Below are positions 51,061 through 63,300 of a stretch of DNA of 64,000 bases, in pieces. The stretch is from Ptiloglossa arizonensis (lineage: Eukaryota > Arthropoda > Insecta > Hymenoptera > Colletidae): NCBI RefSeq assembly GCF_051014685.1, contig NW_027478892.1:334097-398096 (forward strand), given 5' to 3'. The notes beneath the pieces were generated by a model. That model saw nothing but the letters and a program-made list of their open reading frames with translations. It was not told the origin of the DNA and did not search any database. Within the stretch, counting starts at the first letter, position 1. Each line of letters begins with the position of its first letter. A program made the translations under genes and the position numbers.

Positions 51061-52977
51061 CGTTGTAATCGGGCGAGTTTCTACTTTCAGATGCAACAGA
51101 AATTTTGCGGATTGGTCAATCCGTTCGCGAGATATGGCAGTTTGGAGGTAAGAAACGCTTGAGAAACTCAAAATTTTCGCAGTTCTGATGCTCGAAACGA
51201 ATAACTAGAACGGCCTAGGGGAAAAATGCGCATGCCGTTGTAATCGGGCGAGTTTCTACTTTCAGAAGCAACAGAAATTTAGCGGATTGGTCAATCCGTT
51301 CGCGAGATATGGCAGTTTGGAGGTAAGAAACGCTTGAGAAACTCAAAATTTTCGCAGTTCTGATGCTCGAAACGAATAACTAGAACGGCCCAGGGGAAAA
51401 GTGCGCACACCGTTGTAATCGGGCGAGTTTCTACTTTCAAACGCAACAGAAATTTTGCGGATTGGTCAATCCGTTCGCGAGATGTGGCAGTTTGGAGGTA
51501 AGAACCACTTGAGAAACTCAAAATTTTCGCAGTTCTGATGCTCGAAACGAATAACTAGAACGGCCTAGGGGAAAAGTGCCAAACCGTTGTAATTGGGCGA
51601 GTTTCTACTTTCAGATGCAACAGAAATCATGCGGATTGGTCAATCCGTTCGCGAGATATGGCAGTTTGGAGGTAAGAAACGCTTTAGAAACTCAAAATTT
51701 TCGCAGTTTTATGCTCGAAACGAATAACTAGAACGGCCCAGGGGAAAAGTGCGCACACCGTTGTAATCGGGCGAGTTTCTACTTTCAGAAGCAACAGAAA
51801 TTTTGCGGATTGGTCAATCCGTTCGCGAGATATGGCAGTTTGGAGGCAAGAAACGCTTGAGAAACTCAAAATTTTCGCAGTTCTGATGCTCGAAACGAGT
51901 GACTAGAACGGCCTAGGGGAGAAGTACGCATACCGTTGTAATCGGGCGAGATTCTACTTTCAGATGCAACAGAAATCATGCGGATTGGTCTATCCGTTCG
52001 CGAGATATGGCAGTTTGGAGGTAAGAAACGCTTGAGAAACTCAAAATTTTCGCAGTTCTGATGCTCGAAACGAATAACTAGAACGGCCTAGGGGAAAAGT
52101 GCGCAAACCGTTGTAATTGGGCGAGTTTCTACTTTCAAATGCAACAGAAATTTTGCGGATTGGTCAATCCGTTCGCGAGATATGGCAGTTTGGAGGTAAG
52201 AAACGCTTGAGAAACTCAAAATTTTCGCAGTTCTGATGCTCGAAACGAATAACTAGAACGGCCTAGGGGAAAAATGCGCATGCCGTTGTAATCGCGCGAG
52301 TTTCTACTTTCAGAAGCAACAGAAATTTTGCGGATTGGTCAATCCGTTCGCGAGATATGGCAGTTTGGAGGTAAGAAACGCTTGAGAAACTCAAAATTTT
52401 CGCAGTTCTGATGCTCGAAACGAATAACTAGAACGGCCCAGGGGAAAAGTGCGCACACCGTTGTAATCGGGCGAGTTTCTACTTTCAAACGCAACAGAAA
52501 TTTTGCGGATTGGTCAATCCGTTCGCGAGATGTGGCAGTTTGGAGGTAAGAACCACTTGAGAAACTCAAAATTTTCGCAGTTCTGATGCTCGAAACGAAT
52601 AACTAGAACGGCCTAGGGGAAAAGTGCCAAACCGTTGTAATTGGGCGAGTTTCTACTTTCAGATGCAACAGAAATCATGCGGATTGGTCAATCCGATCGC
52701 GAGATATGGCAGTTTGGAGGTAAGAAACGCTTTAGAAACTCAAAATTTTCGCAGTTTTATGCTCGAAACGAATAACTAGAACGGCCCAGGGGAAAAGTGC
52801 GCACACCGTTGTAATCGGGCGAGTTTCTACTTTCAGAAGCAACAGAAATTTTGCGGATTGGTCAATCCGTTCGCGAGATATGGCAGTTTGGAGGTAAGAA
52901 ACGCTTGAGAAACTCAAAATTTTCGCAGTTCTGATACTCGAAACGAATAACTAGAACGGCCCAGGGGAAAAGTGCGC
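51061..52977 (+). repeat. Inner block of the right HOR, first occurrence (offset 2,794)
   Basis: The sequence matches 53,855-55,771 at offset 2,794 bp (16 monomers minus 6 bp). Shared markers are GAGATGTGGCAG, GTGCCAAACC, CAGTTTTATG, GGAGGCAAG (51,847/54,641), CGAAACGAGTGAC and TCGCGCGAG. Both occurrences are repeated again in the second HOR copy, so this inner duplication is older than the 7,507-bp event. Confidence 0.8.
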
Positions 52978-53854
52978 AAACCGTTGTAATTGGGCGAGTT
53001 TCTACTTTCAAATGCAACAGAAATTTTGCGGATTGGTCAATCCGTTCGCGAGATATGGCAGTTTGGAGGTAAGAAACGCTTGAGAAACTCAAAATTTTCG
53101 CAGTTCTGATGCTCGAAACGAATAACTAGAACGGCCTAGGGGAAAAATGCGCATGCCGTTGTAATCGCGCGAGTTTCTACTTTCAGAAGCAACAGAAATT
53201 TTGCGGATTGGTCAATCCGTTCGCGAGATATGGCAGTTTGGAGGTAAGAAACGCTTGAGAAACTCAAAATTTTCGCAGTTCTGATGCTCGAAACGAATAA
53301 CTAGAACGGCCCAGGGGAAAAGTGCGCACACCGTTGTAATCGGGCGAGTTTCTACTTTCAAACGCAACAGAAATTTTGCGGATTGGTCAATCCGTTCGCG
53401 AGATGTGGCAGTTTGGAGGTAAGAACCACTTGAGAAACTCAAAATTTTCGCAGTTCTGATGCTCGAAACGAATAACTAGAACGGCCTAGGGGAAAAGTGC
53501 CAAACCGTTGTAATTGGGCGAGTTTCTACTTTCAGATGCAACAGAAATCATGCGGATTGGTCAATCCGATCGCGAGATATGGCAGTTTGGAGGTAAGAAA
53601 CGCTTTAGAAACTCAAAATTTTCGCAGTTTTATGCTCGAAACGAATAACTAGAACGGCCCAGGGGAAAAGTGCGCACACCGTTGTAATCGGGCGAGTTTC
53701 TACTTTCAGATGCAACAGAAATTTTGCGGATTGGTCAATCCGTTCGCGAGATATGGCAGTTTGGAGGTAAGAAACGCTTGAGAAACTCAAAATTTTCGCA
53801 GTTCTGATGCTCGAAACGAATAACTAGAACGGCCTAGGGGAAAAATGCGCATGC

Positions 53855-55771
53855 CGTTGTAATCGGGCGAGTTTCTACTTTCAGATGCAACAGAAATTTT
53901 GCGGATTGGTCAATCCGTTCGCGAGATATGGCAGTTTGGAGGTAAGAAACGCTTGAGAAACTCAAAATTTTCGCAGTTCTGATGCTCGAAACGAATAACT
54001 AGAACGGCCTAGGGGAAAAATGCGCATGCCGTTGTAATCGGGCGAGTTTCTACTTTCAGAAGCAACAGAAATTTTGCGGATTGGTCAATCCGTTCGCGAG
54101 ATATGGCAGTTTGGAGGTAAGAAACGCTTGAGAAACTCAAAATTTTCGCAGTTCTGATGCTCGAAACGAATAACTAGAACGGCCCAGGGGAAAAGTGCGC
54201 ACACCGTTGTAATCGGGCGAGTTTCTACTTTCAAACGCAACAGAAATTTTGCGGATTGGTCAATCCGTTCGCGAGATGTGGCAGTTTGGAGGTAAGAACC
54301 ACTTGAGAAACTCAAAATTTTCGCAGTTCTGATGCTCGAAACGAATAACTAGAACGGCCTAGGGGAAAAGTGCCAAACCGTTGTAATTGGGCGAGTTTCT
54401 ACTTTCAGATGCAACAGAAATCATGCGGATTGGTCAATCCGTTCGCGAGATATGGCAGTTTGGAGGTAAGAAACGCTTTAGAAACTCAAAATTTTCGCAG
54501 TTTTATGCTCGAAACGAATAACTAGAACGGCCCAGGGGAAAAGTGCGCACACCGTTGTAATCGGGCGAGTTTCTACTTTCAGAAGCAACAGAAATTTTGC
54601 GGATTGGTCAATCCGTTCGCGAGATATGGCAGTTTGGAGGCAAGAAACGCTTGAGAAACTCAAAATTTTCGCAGTTCTGATGCTCGAAACGAGTGACTAG
54701 AACGGCCTAGGGGAGAAGTACGCATACCGTTGTAATCGGGCGAGATTCTACTTTCAGATGCAACAGAAATCATGCGGATTGGTCTATCCGTTCGCGAGAT
54801 ATGGCAGTTTGGAGGTAAGAAACGCTTGAGAAACTCAAAATTTTCGCAGTTCTGATGCTCGAAACGAATAACTAGAACGGCCTAGGGGAAAAGTGCGCAA
54901 ACCATTGTAATTGGGCGAGTTTCTACTTTCAAATGCAACAGAAATTTTGCGGATTGGTCAATCCGTTCGCGAGATATGGCAGTTTGGAGGTAAGAAACGC
55001 TTGAGAAACTCAAAATTTTCGCAGTTCTGATGCTCGAAACGAATAACTAGAACGGCCTAGGGGAAAAATGCGCATGCCGTTGTAATCGCGCGAGTTTCTA
55101 CTTTCAGAAGCAACAGAAATTTTGCGGATTGGTCAATCCGTTCGCGAGATATGGCAGTTTGGAGGTAAGAAACGCTTGAGAAACTCAAAATTTTCGCAGT
55201 TCTGATGCTCGAAACGAATAACTAGAACGGCCCAGGGGAAAAGTGCGCACACCGTTGTAATCGGGCGAGTTTCTACTTTCAAACGCAACAGAAATTTTGC
55301 GGATTGGTCAATCCGTTCGCGAGATGTGGCAGTTTGGAGGTAAGAACCACTTGAGAAACTCAAAATTTTCGCAGTTCTGATGCTCGAAACGAATAACTAG
55401 AACGGCCTAGGGGAAAAGTGCCAAACCGTTGTAATTGGGCGAGTTTCTACTTTCAGATGCAACAGAAATCATGCGGATTGGTCAATCCGATCGCGAGATA
55501 TGGCAGTTTGGAGGTAAGAAACGCTTTAGAAACTCAAAATTTTCGCAGTTTTATGCTCGAAACGAATAACTAGAACGGCCCAGGGGAAAAGTGCGCACAC
55601 CGTTGTAATCGGGCGAGTTTCTACTTTCAGAAGCAACAGAAATTTTGCGGATTGGTCAATCCGTTCGCGAGATATGGCAGTTTGGAGGTAAGAAACGCTT
55701 GAGAAACTCAAAATTTTCGCAGTTCTGATACTCGAAACGAATAACTAGAACGGCCCAGGGGAAAAGTGCGC
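53855..55771 (+). repeat. Inner block of the right HOR, second occurrence
   Basis: This is the second occurrence of 51,061-52,977. The match ends where 52,978 reads GCGCAAACC and 55,772 reads GCGCACACC. The 1,917-bp match is shorter than the 2,794-bp offset, so the two occurrences are separated by about 880 bp of other monomers. Confidence 0.78.
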
Positions 55772-57357
55772 ACACCGTTGTAATCGGGCGAGTTTCTACT
55801 TTCAAACGCAACAGAAATTTTGCGGATTGGTCAATCCGTTCGCGAGATGTGGCAGTTTGGAGGTAAGAACCACTTGAGAAACTCAAAATTTTCGCAGTTC
55901 TGATGCTCGAAACGAATAACTAGAACGGCCTAGGGGAAAAGTGCCAAACCGTTGTAATTGGGCGAGTTTCTACTTTCAGATGCAACAGAAATCATGCGGA
56001 TTGGTCAATCCGTTCGCGAGATATGGCAGTTTGGAGGTAAGAAACGCTTTAGAAACTCAAAATTTTCGCAGTTTTATGCTCGAAACGAATAACTAGAACG
56101 GCCCAGGGGAAAAGTACGCACACCGTTGTAATCGGGCGAGTTTCTACTTTCAAACGCAATAGAAATCTTGCGGATTGGTCAATCCGTTCGCGAGATATGG
56201 CAGTTTGGAGGTAAGAAACGCTTGAGAAACTCAAAATTTTCGCAGTTCTGATGCTCGAAACGAATAACTAGAACGGCCCAGGGGAAAAGTGCGCATACCG
56301 TTGTAATTGGGCGAGTTTCTACTTTCAGATGCAACAGAAATCATGCGGATTGGTCAATCCGTTCGCGAGATATGGCAGTTTGGAGGTAAGAAACGCTTTA
56401 GAAACTCAAAATTTTCGCAGTTTTATGCTCGAAACGAATAACTAGAACGGCCCAGGGGAAAAGTACGCACACCGTTGTAATCGGGCGAGTTTCTACTTTC
56501 AAACGCAATAGAAATCTTGCGGATTGGTCAATCCGTTCGCGAGATATGGCAGTTTGGAGGTAAGAAACGCTTGAGAAACTCAAAATTTTCGCAGTTCTGA
56601 TGCTCGAAACGAATAACTAGAACGGCCCAGGGGAAAAGTGCGCATACCGTTGTAATCGGGCGAGTTTCTACTTTCAGATGCAACAGAAATTTTGCGGATT
56701 GGTCAATCCGTTCGCGAGATATGGCAGTTTGGAGGTAAGAAACGCTTGAGAAACTCAAAATTTTCGCAGTTCTGATGCTCGAAACGAATAACTAGAACGG
56801 CCTAGGGGAAAAATGCGCATGCCGTTGTAATCGGGCGAGTTTCTACTTTCAGAAGCAACAGAAATTTTGCGGATTGGTCAATCCGTTCGCGAGATATGGC
56901 AGTTTGGAGGTAAGAAACGCTTGAGAAACTCAAAATTTTCGCAGTTCTGATGCTCGAAACGAATAACTAGAACGGCCCAGGGGAAAAGTGCGCACACCGT
57001 TGTAATCGGGCGAGTTTCTACTTTCAAACGCAACAGAAATTTTGCGGATTGGTCAATCCGTTCGCGAGATGTGGCAGTTTGGAGGTAAGAACCACTTGAG
57101 AAACTCAAAATTTTCGCAGTTCTGATGCTCGAAACGAATAACTAGAACGGCCTAGGGGAAAAGTGCCAAACCGTTGTAATTGGGCGAGTTTCTACTTTCA
57201 GATGCAACAGAAATCATGCGGATTGGTCAATCCGTTCGCGAGATATGGCAGTTTGGAGGTAAGAAACGCTTTAGAAACTCAAAATTTTCGCAGTTTTATG
57301 CTCGAAACGAATAACTAGAACGGCCCAGGGGAAAAGTGCGCACACCGTTGTAATCGG

Positions 57358-60300
57358 GCGAGTTTCTACTTTCAGAAGCAACAGAAATTTTGCGGATTGG
57401 TCAATCCGTTCGCGAGATATGGCAGTTTGGAGGTAAGAAACGCTTGAGAAACTCAAAATTTTCGCAGTTCTGATGCTCGAAACGAATAACTAGAACGGCC
57501 CAGGGGAAAAGTGCGCACACCGTTGTAATCGGGCGAGTTTCTACTTTCAAACGCAACAGAAATTTTGCGGATTGGTCAATCCGTTCGCGAGATGTGGCAG
57601 TTTGGAGGTAAGAACCACTTGAGAAACTCAAAATTTTCGCAGTTCTGATGCTCGAAACGAATAACTAGAACGGCCTAGGGGAAAAGTGCCAAACCGTTGT
57701 AATTGGGCGAGTTTCTACTTTCAGATGCAACAGAAATCATGCGGATTGGTCAATCCGATCGCGAGATATGGCAGTTTGGAGGTAAGAAACGCTTTAGAAA
57801 CTCAAAATTTTCGCAGTTTTATGCTCGAAACGAATAACTAGAACGGCCCAGGGGAAAAGTGCGCACACCGTTGTAATCGGGCGAGTTTCTACTTTCAGAA
57901 GCAACAGAAATTTTGCGGATTGGTCAATCCGTTCGCGAGATATGGCAGTTTGGAGGTAAGAAACGCTTGAGAAACTCAAAATTTTCGCAGTTCTGATACT
58001 CGAAACGAATAACTAGAACGGCCCAGGGGAAAAGTGCGCACACCGTTGTAATCGGGCGAGTTTCTACTTTCAAACGCAACAGAAATTTTGCGGATTGGTC
58101 AATCCGTTCGCGAGATATGGCAGTTTGGAGGTAAGAAACGCTTGAGAAACTCAAAATTTTCGCAGTTCTGATGCTCGAAACGAATAACTAGAACGGCCCA
58201 GGGGAAAAGTGCGCATACCGTTGTAATTGGGCGAGTTTCTACTTTCAGATGCAACAGAAATCATGCGGATTGGTCAATCCGTTCGCGAGATATGGCAGTT
58301 TGGAGGTAAGAAACGCTTTAGAAACTCAAAATTTTCGCAGTTTTATGCTCGAAACGAATAACTAGAACGGCCCAGGGGAAAAGTACGCACACCGTTGTAA
58401 TCGGGCGAGTTTCTACTTTCAAACGCAATAGAAATCTTGCGGATTGGTCAATCCGTTCGCGAGATATGGCAGTTTGGAGGTAAGAAACGCTTGAGAAACT
58501 CAAAATTTTCGCAGTTCTGATGCTCGAAACGAATAACTAGAACGGCCCAGGGGAAAAGTGCGCATACCGTTGTAATCGGGCGAGTTTCTACTTTCAGATG
58601 CAACAGAAATTTTGCGGATTGGTCAATCCGTTCGCGAGATATGGCAGTTTGGAGGTAAGAAACGCTTGAGAAACTCAAAATTTTCGCAGTTCTGATGCTC
58701 GAAACGAATAACTAGAACGGCCTAGGGGAAAAATGCGCATGCCGTTGTAATCGGGCGAGTTTCTACTTTCAGAAGCAACAGAAATTTTGCGGATTGGTCA
58801 ATCCGTTCGCGAGATATGGCAGTTTGGAGGTAAGAAACGCTTGAGAAACTCAAAATTTTCGCAGTTCTGATGCTCGAAACGAATAACTAGAACGGCCCAG
58901 GGGAAAAGTGCGCACACCGTTGTAATCGGGCGAGTTTCTACTTTCAAACGCAACAGAAATTTTGCGGATTGGTCAATCCGTTCGCGAGATGTGGCAGTTT
59001 GGATGTAAGAACCACTTGAGAAACTCAAAATTTTCGCAGTTCTGATGCTCGAAACGAATAACTAGAACGGCCTAGGGGAAAAGTGCCAAACCGTTGTAAT
59101 TGGGCGAGTTTCTACTTTCAGATGCAACAGAAATCATGCGGATTGGTCAATCCGTTCGCGAGATATGGCAGTTTGGAGGTAAGAAACGCTTTAGAAACTC
59201 AAAATTTTCGCAGTTTTATGCTCGAAACGAATAACTAGAACGGCCCAGGGGAAAAGTGCGCACACCGTTGTAATCGGGCGAGTTTCTACTTTCAGAAGCA
59301 ACAGAAATTTTGCGGATTGGTCAATCCGTTCGCGAGATATGGCAGTTTGGAGGCAAGAAACGCTTGAGAAACTCAAAATTTTCGCAGTTCTGATGCTCGA
59401 AACGAGTGACTAGAACGGCCTAGGGGAGAAGTACGCATACCGTTGTAATCGGGCGAGATTCTACTTTCAGATGCAACAGAAATCATGCGGATTGGTCTAT
59501 CCGTTCGCGAGATATGGCAGTTTGGAGGTAAGAAACGCTTGAGAAACTCAAAATTTTCGCAGTTCTGATGCTCGAAACGAATAACTAGAACGGCCTAGGG
59601 GAAAAGTGCGCAAACCGTTGTAATTGGGCGAGTTTCTACTTTCAAATGCAACAGAAATTTTGCGGATTGGTCAATCCGTTCGCGAGATATGGCAGTTTGG
59701 AGGTAAGAAACGCTTGAGAAACTCAAAATTTTCGCAGTTCTGATGCTCGAAACGAATAACTAGAACGGCCTAGGGGAAAAATGCGCATGCCGTTGTAATC
59801 GCGCGAGTTTCTACTTTCAGAAACAACAGAAATTTTGCGGATTGGTCAATCCGTTCGCGAGATATGGCAGTTTGGAGGTAAGAAACGCTTGAGAAACTCA
59901 AAATTTTCGCAGTTCTGATGCTCGAAACGAATAACTAGAACGGCCCAGGGGAAAAGTGCGCACACCGTTGTAATCGGGAAAGTTTCTACTTTCAAACGCA
60001 ACAGAAATTTTGCGGATTGGTCAATCCGTTCGCGAGATGTGGCAGTTTGGAGGTAAGAACCACTTGAGAAACTCAAAATTTTCGCAGTTCTGATGCTCGA
60101 AACGAATAACTAGAACGGCCTAGGGGAAAAGTGCCAAACCGTTGTAATTGGGCGAGTTTCTACTTTCAGATGCAACAGAAATCATGCGGATTGGTCAATC
60201 CGATCGCGAGATATGGCAGTTTGGAGGTAAGAAACGCTTTAGAAACTCAAAATTTTCGCAGTTTTATGCTCGAAACGAATAACTAGAACGGCCCAGGGGA

Positions 60301-63300
60301 AAAGTGCGCACACCGTTGTAATCGGGCGAGTTTCTACTTTCAGAAGCAACAGAAATTTTGCGGATTGGTCAATCCGTTCGCGAGATATGGCAGTTTGGAG
60401 GTAAGAAACGCTTGAGAAACTCAAAATTTTCGCAGTTCTGATACTCGAAACGAATAACTAGAACGGCCCAGGGGAAAAGTGCGCAAACCGTTGTAATTGG
60501 GCGAGTTTCTACTTTCAAATGCAACAGAAATTTTGCGGATTGGTCAATCCGTTCGCGAGATATGGCAGTTTGGAGGTAAGAAACGCTTGAGAAACTCAAA
60601 ATTTTCGCAGTTCTGATGCTCGAAACGAATAACTAGAACGGCCTAGGGGAAAAATGCGCATGCCGTTGTAATCGCGCGAGTTTCTACTTTCAGAAGCAAC
60701 AGAAATTTTGCGGATTGGTCAATCCGTTCGCGAGATATGGCAGTTTGGAGGTAAGAAACGCTTGAGAAACTCAAAATTTTCGCAGTTCTGATGCTCGAAA
60801 CGAATAACTAGAACGGCCCAGGGGAAAAGTGCGCACACCGTTGTAATCGGGCGAGTTTCTACTTTCAAACGCAACAGAAATTTTGCGGATTGGTCAATCC
60901 GTTCGCGAGATGTGGCAGTTTGGAGGTAAGAACCACTTGAGAAACTCAAAATTTTCGCAGTTCTGATGCTCGAAACGAATAACTAGAACGGCCTAGGGGA
61001 AAAGTGCCAAACCGTTGTAATTGGGCGAGTTTCTACTTTCAGATGCAACAGAAATCATGCGGATTGGTCAATCCGATCGCGAGATATGGCAGTTTGGAGG
61101 TAAGAAACGCTTTAGAAACTCAAAATTTTCGCAGTTTTATGCTCGAAACGAATAACTAGAACGGCCCAGGGGAAAAGTGCGCACACCGTTGTAATCGGGC
61201 GAGTTTCTACTTTCAGATGCAACAGAAATTTTGCGGATTGGTCAATCCGTTCGCGAGATATGGCAGTTTGGAGGTAAGAAACGCTTGAGAAACTCAAAAT
61301 TTTCGCAGTTCTGATGCTCGAAACGAATAACTAGAACGGCCTAGGGGAAAAATGCGCATGCCGTTGTAATCGGGCGAGTTTCTACTTTCAGATGCAACAG
61401 AAATTTTGCGGATTGGTCAATCCGTTCGCGAGATATGGCAGTTTGGAGGTAAGAAACGCTTGAGAAACTCAAAATTTTCGCAGTTCTGATGCTCGAAACG
61501 AATAACTAGAACGGCCTAGGGGAAAAATGCGCATGCCGTTGTAATCGGGCGAGTTTCTACTTTCAGAAGCAACAGAAATTTTGCGGATTGGTCAATCCGT
61601 TCGCGAGATATGGCAGTTTGGAGGTAAGAAACGCTTGAGAAACTCAAAATTTTCGCAGTTCTGATGCTCGAAACGAATAACTAGAACGGCCCAGGGGAAA
61701 AGTGCGCACACCGTTGTAATCGGGCGAGTTTCTACTTTCAAACGCAACAGAAATTTTGCGGATTGGTCAATCCGTTCGCGAGATGTGGCAGTTTGGAGGT
61801 AAGAACCACTTGAGAAACTCAAAATTTTCGCAGTTCTGATGCTCGAAACGAATAACTAGAACGGCCTAGGGGAAAAGTGCCAAACCGTTGTAATTGGGCG
61901 AGTTTCTACTTTCAGATGCAACAGAAATCATGCGGATTGGTCAATCCGTTCGCGAGATATGGCAGTTTGGAGGTAAGAAACGCTTTAGAAACTCAAAATT
62001 TTCGCAGTTTTATGCTCGAAACGAATAACTAGAACGGCCCAGGGGAAAAGTGCGCACACCGTTGTAATCGGGCGAGTTTCTACTTTCAGAAGCAACAGAA
62101 ATTTTGCGGATTGGTCAATCCGTTCGCGAGATATGGCAGTTTGGAGGCAAGAAACGCTTGAGAAACTCAAAATTTTCGCAGTTCTGATGCTCGAAACGAG
62201 TGACTAGAACGGCCTAGGGGAGAAGTACGCATACCGTTGTAATCGGGCGAGATTCTACTTTCAGATGCAACAGAAATCATGCGGATTGGTCTATCCGTTC
62301 GCGAGATATGGCAGTTTGGAGGTAAGAAACGCTTGAGAAACTCAAAATTTTCGCAGTTCTGATGCTCGAAACGAATAACTAGAACGGCCTAGGGGAAAAG
62401 TGCGCAAACCGTTGTAATTGGGCGAGTTTCTACTTTCAAATGCAACAGAAATTTTGCGGATTGGTCAATCCGTTCGCGAGATATGGCAGTTTGGAGGTAA
62501 GAAACGCTTGAGAAACTCAAAATTTTCGCAGTTCTGATGCTCGAAACGAATAACTAGAACGGCCTAGGGGAAAAATGCGCATGCCGTTGTAATCGCGCGA
62601 GTTTCTACTTTCAGAAGCAACAGAAATTTTGCGGATTGGTCAATCCGTTCGCGAGATATGGCAGTTTGGAGGTAAGAAACGCTTGAGAAACTCAAAATTT
62701 TCGCAGTTCTGATGCTCGAAACGAATAACTAGAACGGCCCAGGGGAAAAGTGCGCACACCGTTGTAATCGGGCGAGTTTCTACTTTCAAACGCAACAGAA
62801 ATTTTGCGGATTGGTCAATCCGTTCGCGAGATGTGGCAGTTTGGAGGTAAGAACCACTTGAGAAACTCAAAATTTTCGCAGTTCTGATGCTCGAAACGAA
62901 TAACTAGAACGGCCTAGGGGAAAAGTGCCAAACCGTTGTAATTGGGCGAGTTTCTACTTTCAGATGCAACAGAAATCATGCGGATTGGTCAATCCGATCG
63001 CGAGATATGGCAGTTTGGAGGTAAGAAACGCTTTAGAAACTCAAAATTTTCGCAGTTTTATGCTCGAAACGAATAACTAGAACGGCCCAGGGGAAAAGTG
63101 CGCACACCGTTGTAATCGGGCGAGTTTCTACTTTCAGAAGCAACAGAAATTTTGCGGATTGGTCAATCCGTTCGCGAGATATGGCAGTTTGGAGGTAAGA
63201 AACGCTTGAGAAACTCAAAATTTTCGCAGTTCTGATACTCGAAACGAATAACTAGAACGGCCCAGGGGAAAAGTGCGCACACCGTTGTAATCGGGCGAGT

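Larger units (their letters stand above)
49851..57357 (+). repeat. 7,507-bp (43-monomer) higher-order repeat, copy 1
   Basis: The sequence matches 57,358-64,000 at offset 7,507 (43 x 175 minus 18 bp, because of the 174-bp monomers). The left limit is TCGCGCGAG (C at 49,850) against TCGGGCGAG (57,357). Shared ordered markers include CCGATCGCGAG at 50,250/57,757, the GGAGGCAAG and GAGTGAC monomers, and all GTGCCAAACC and CAGTTTTATG monomers. Differences noticed: 51,278 region (ATTTAGC against ATTTTGC) and 54,904 (A against G). Confidence 0.92.
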
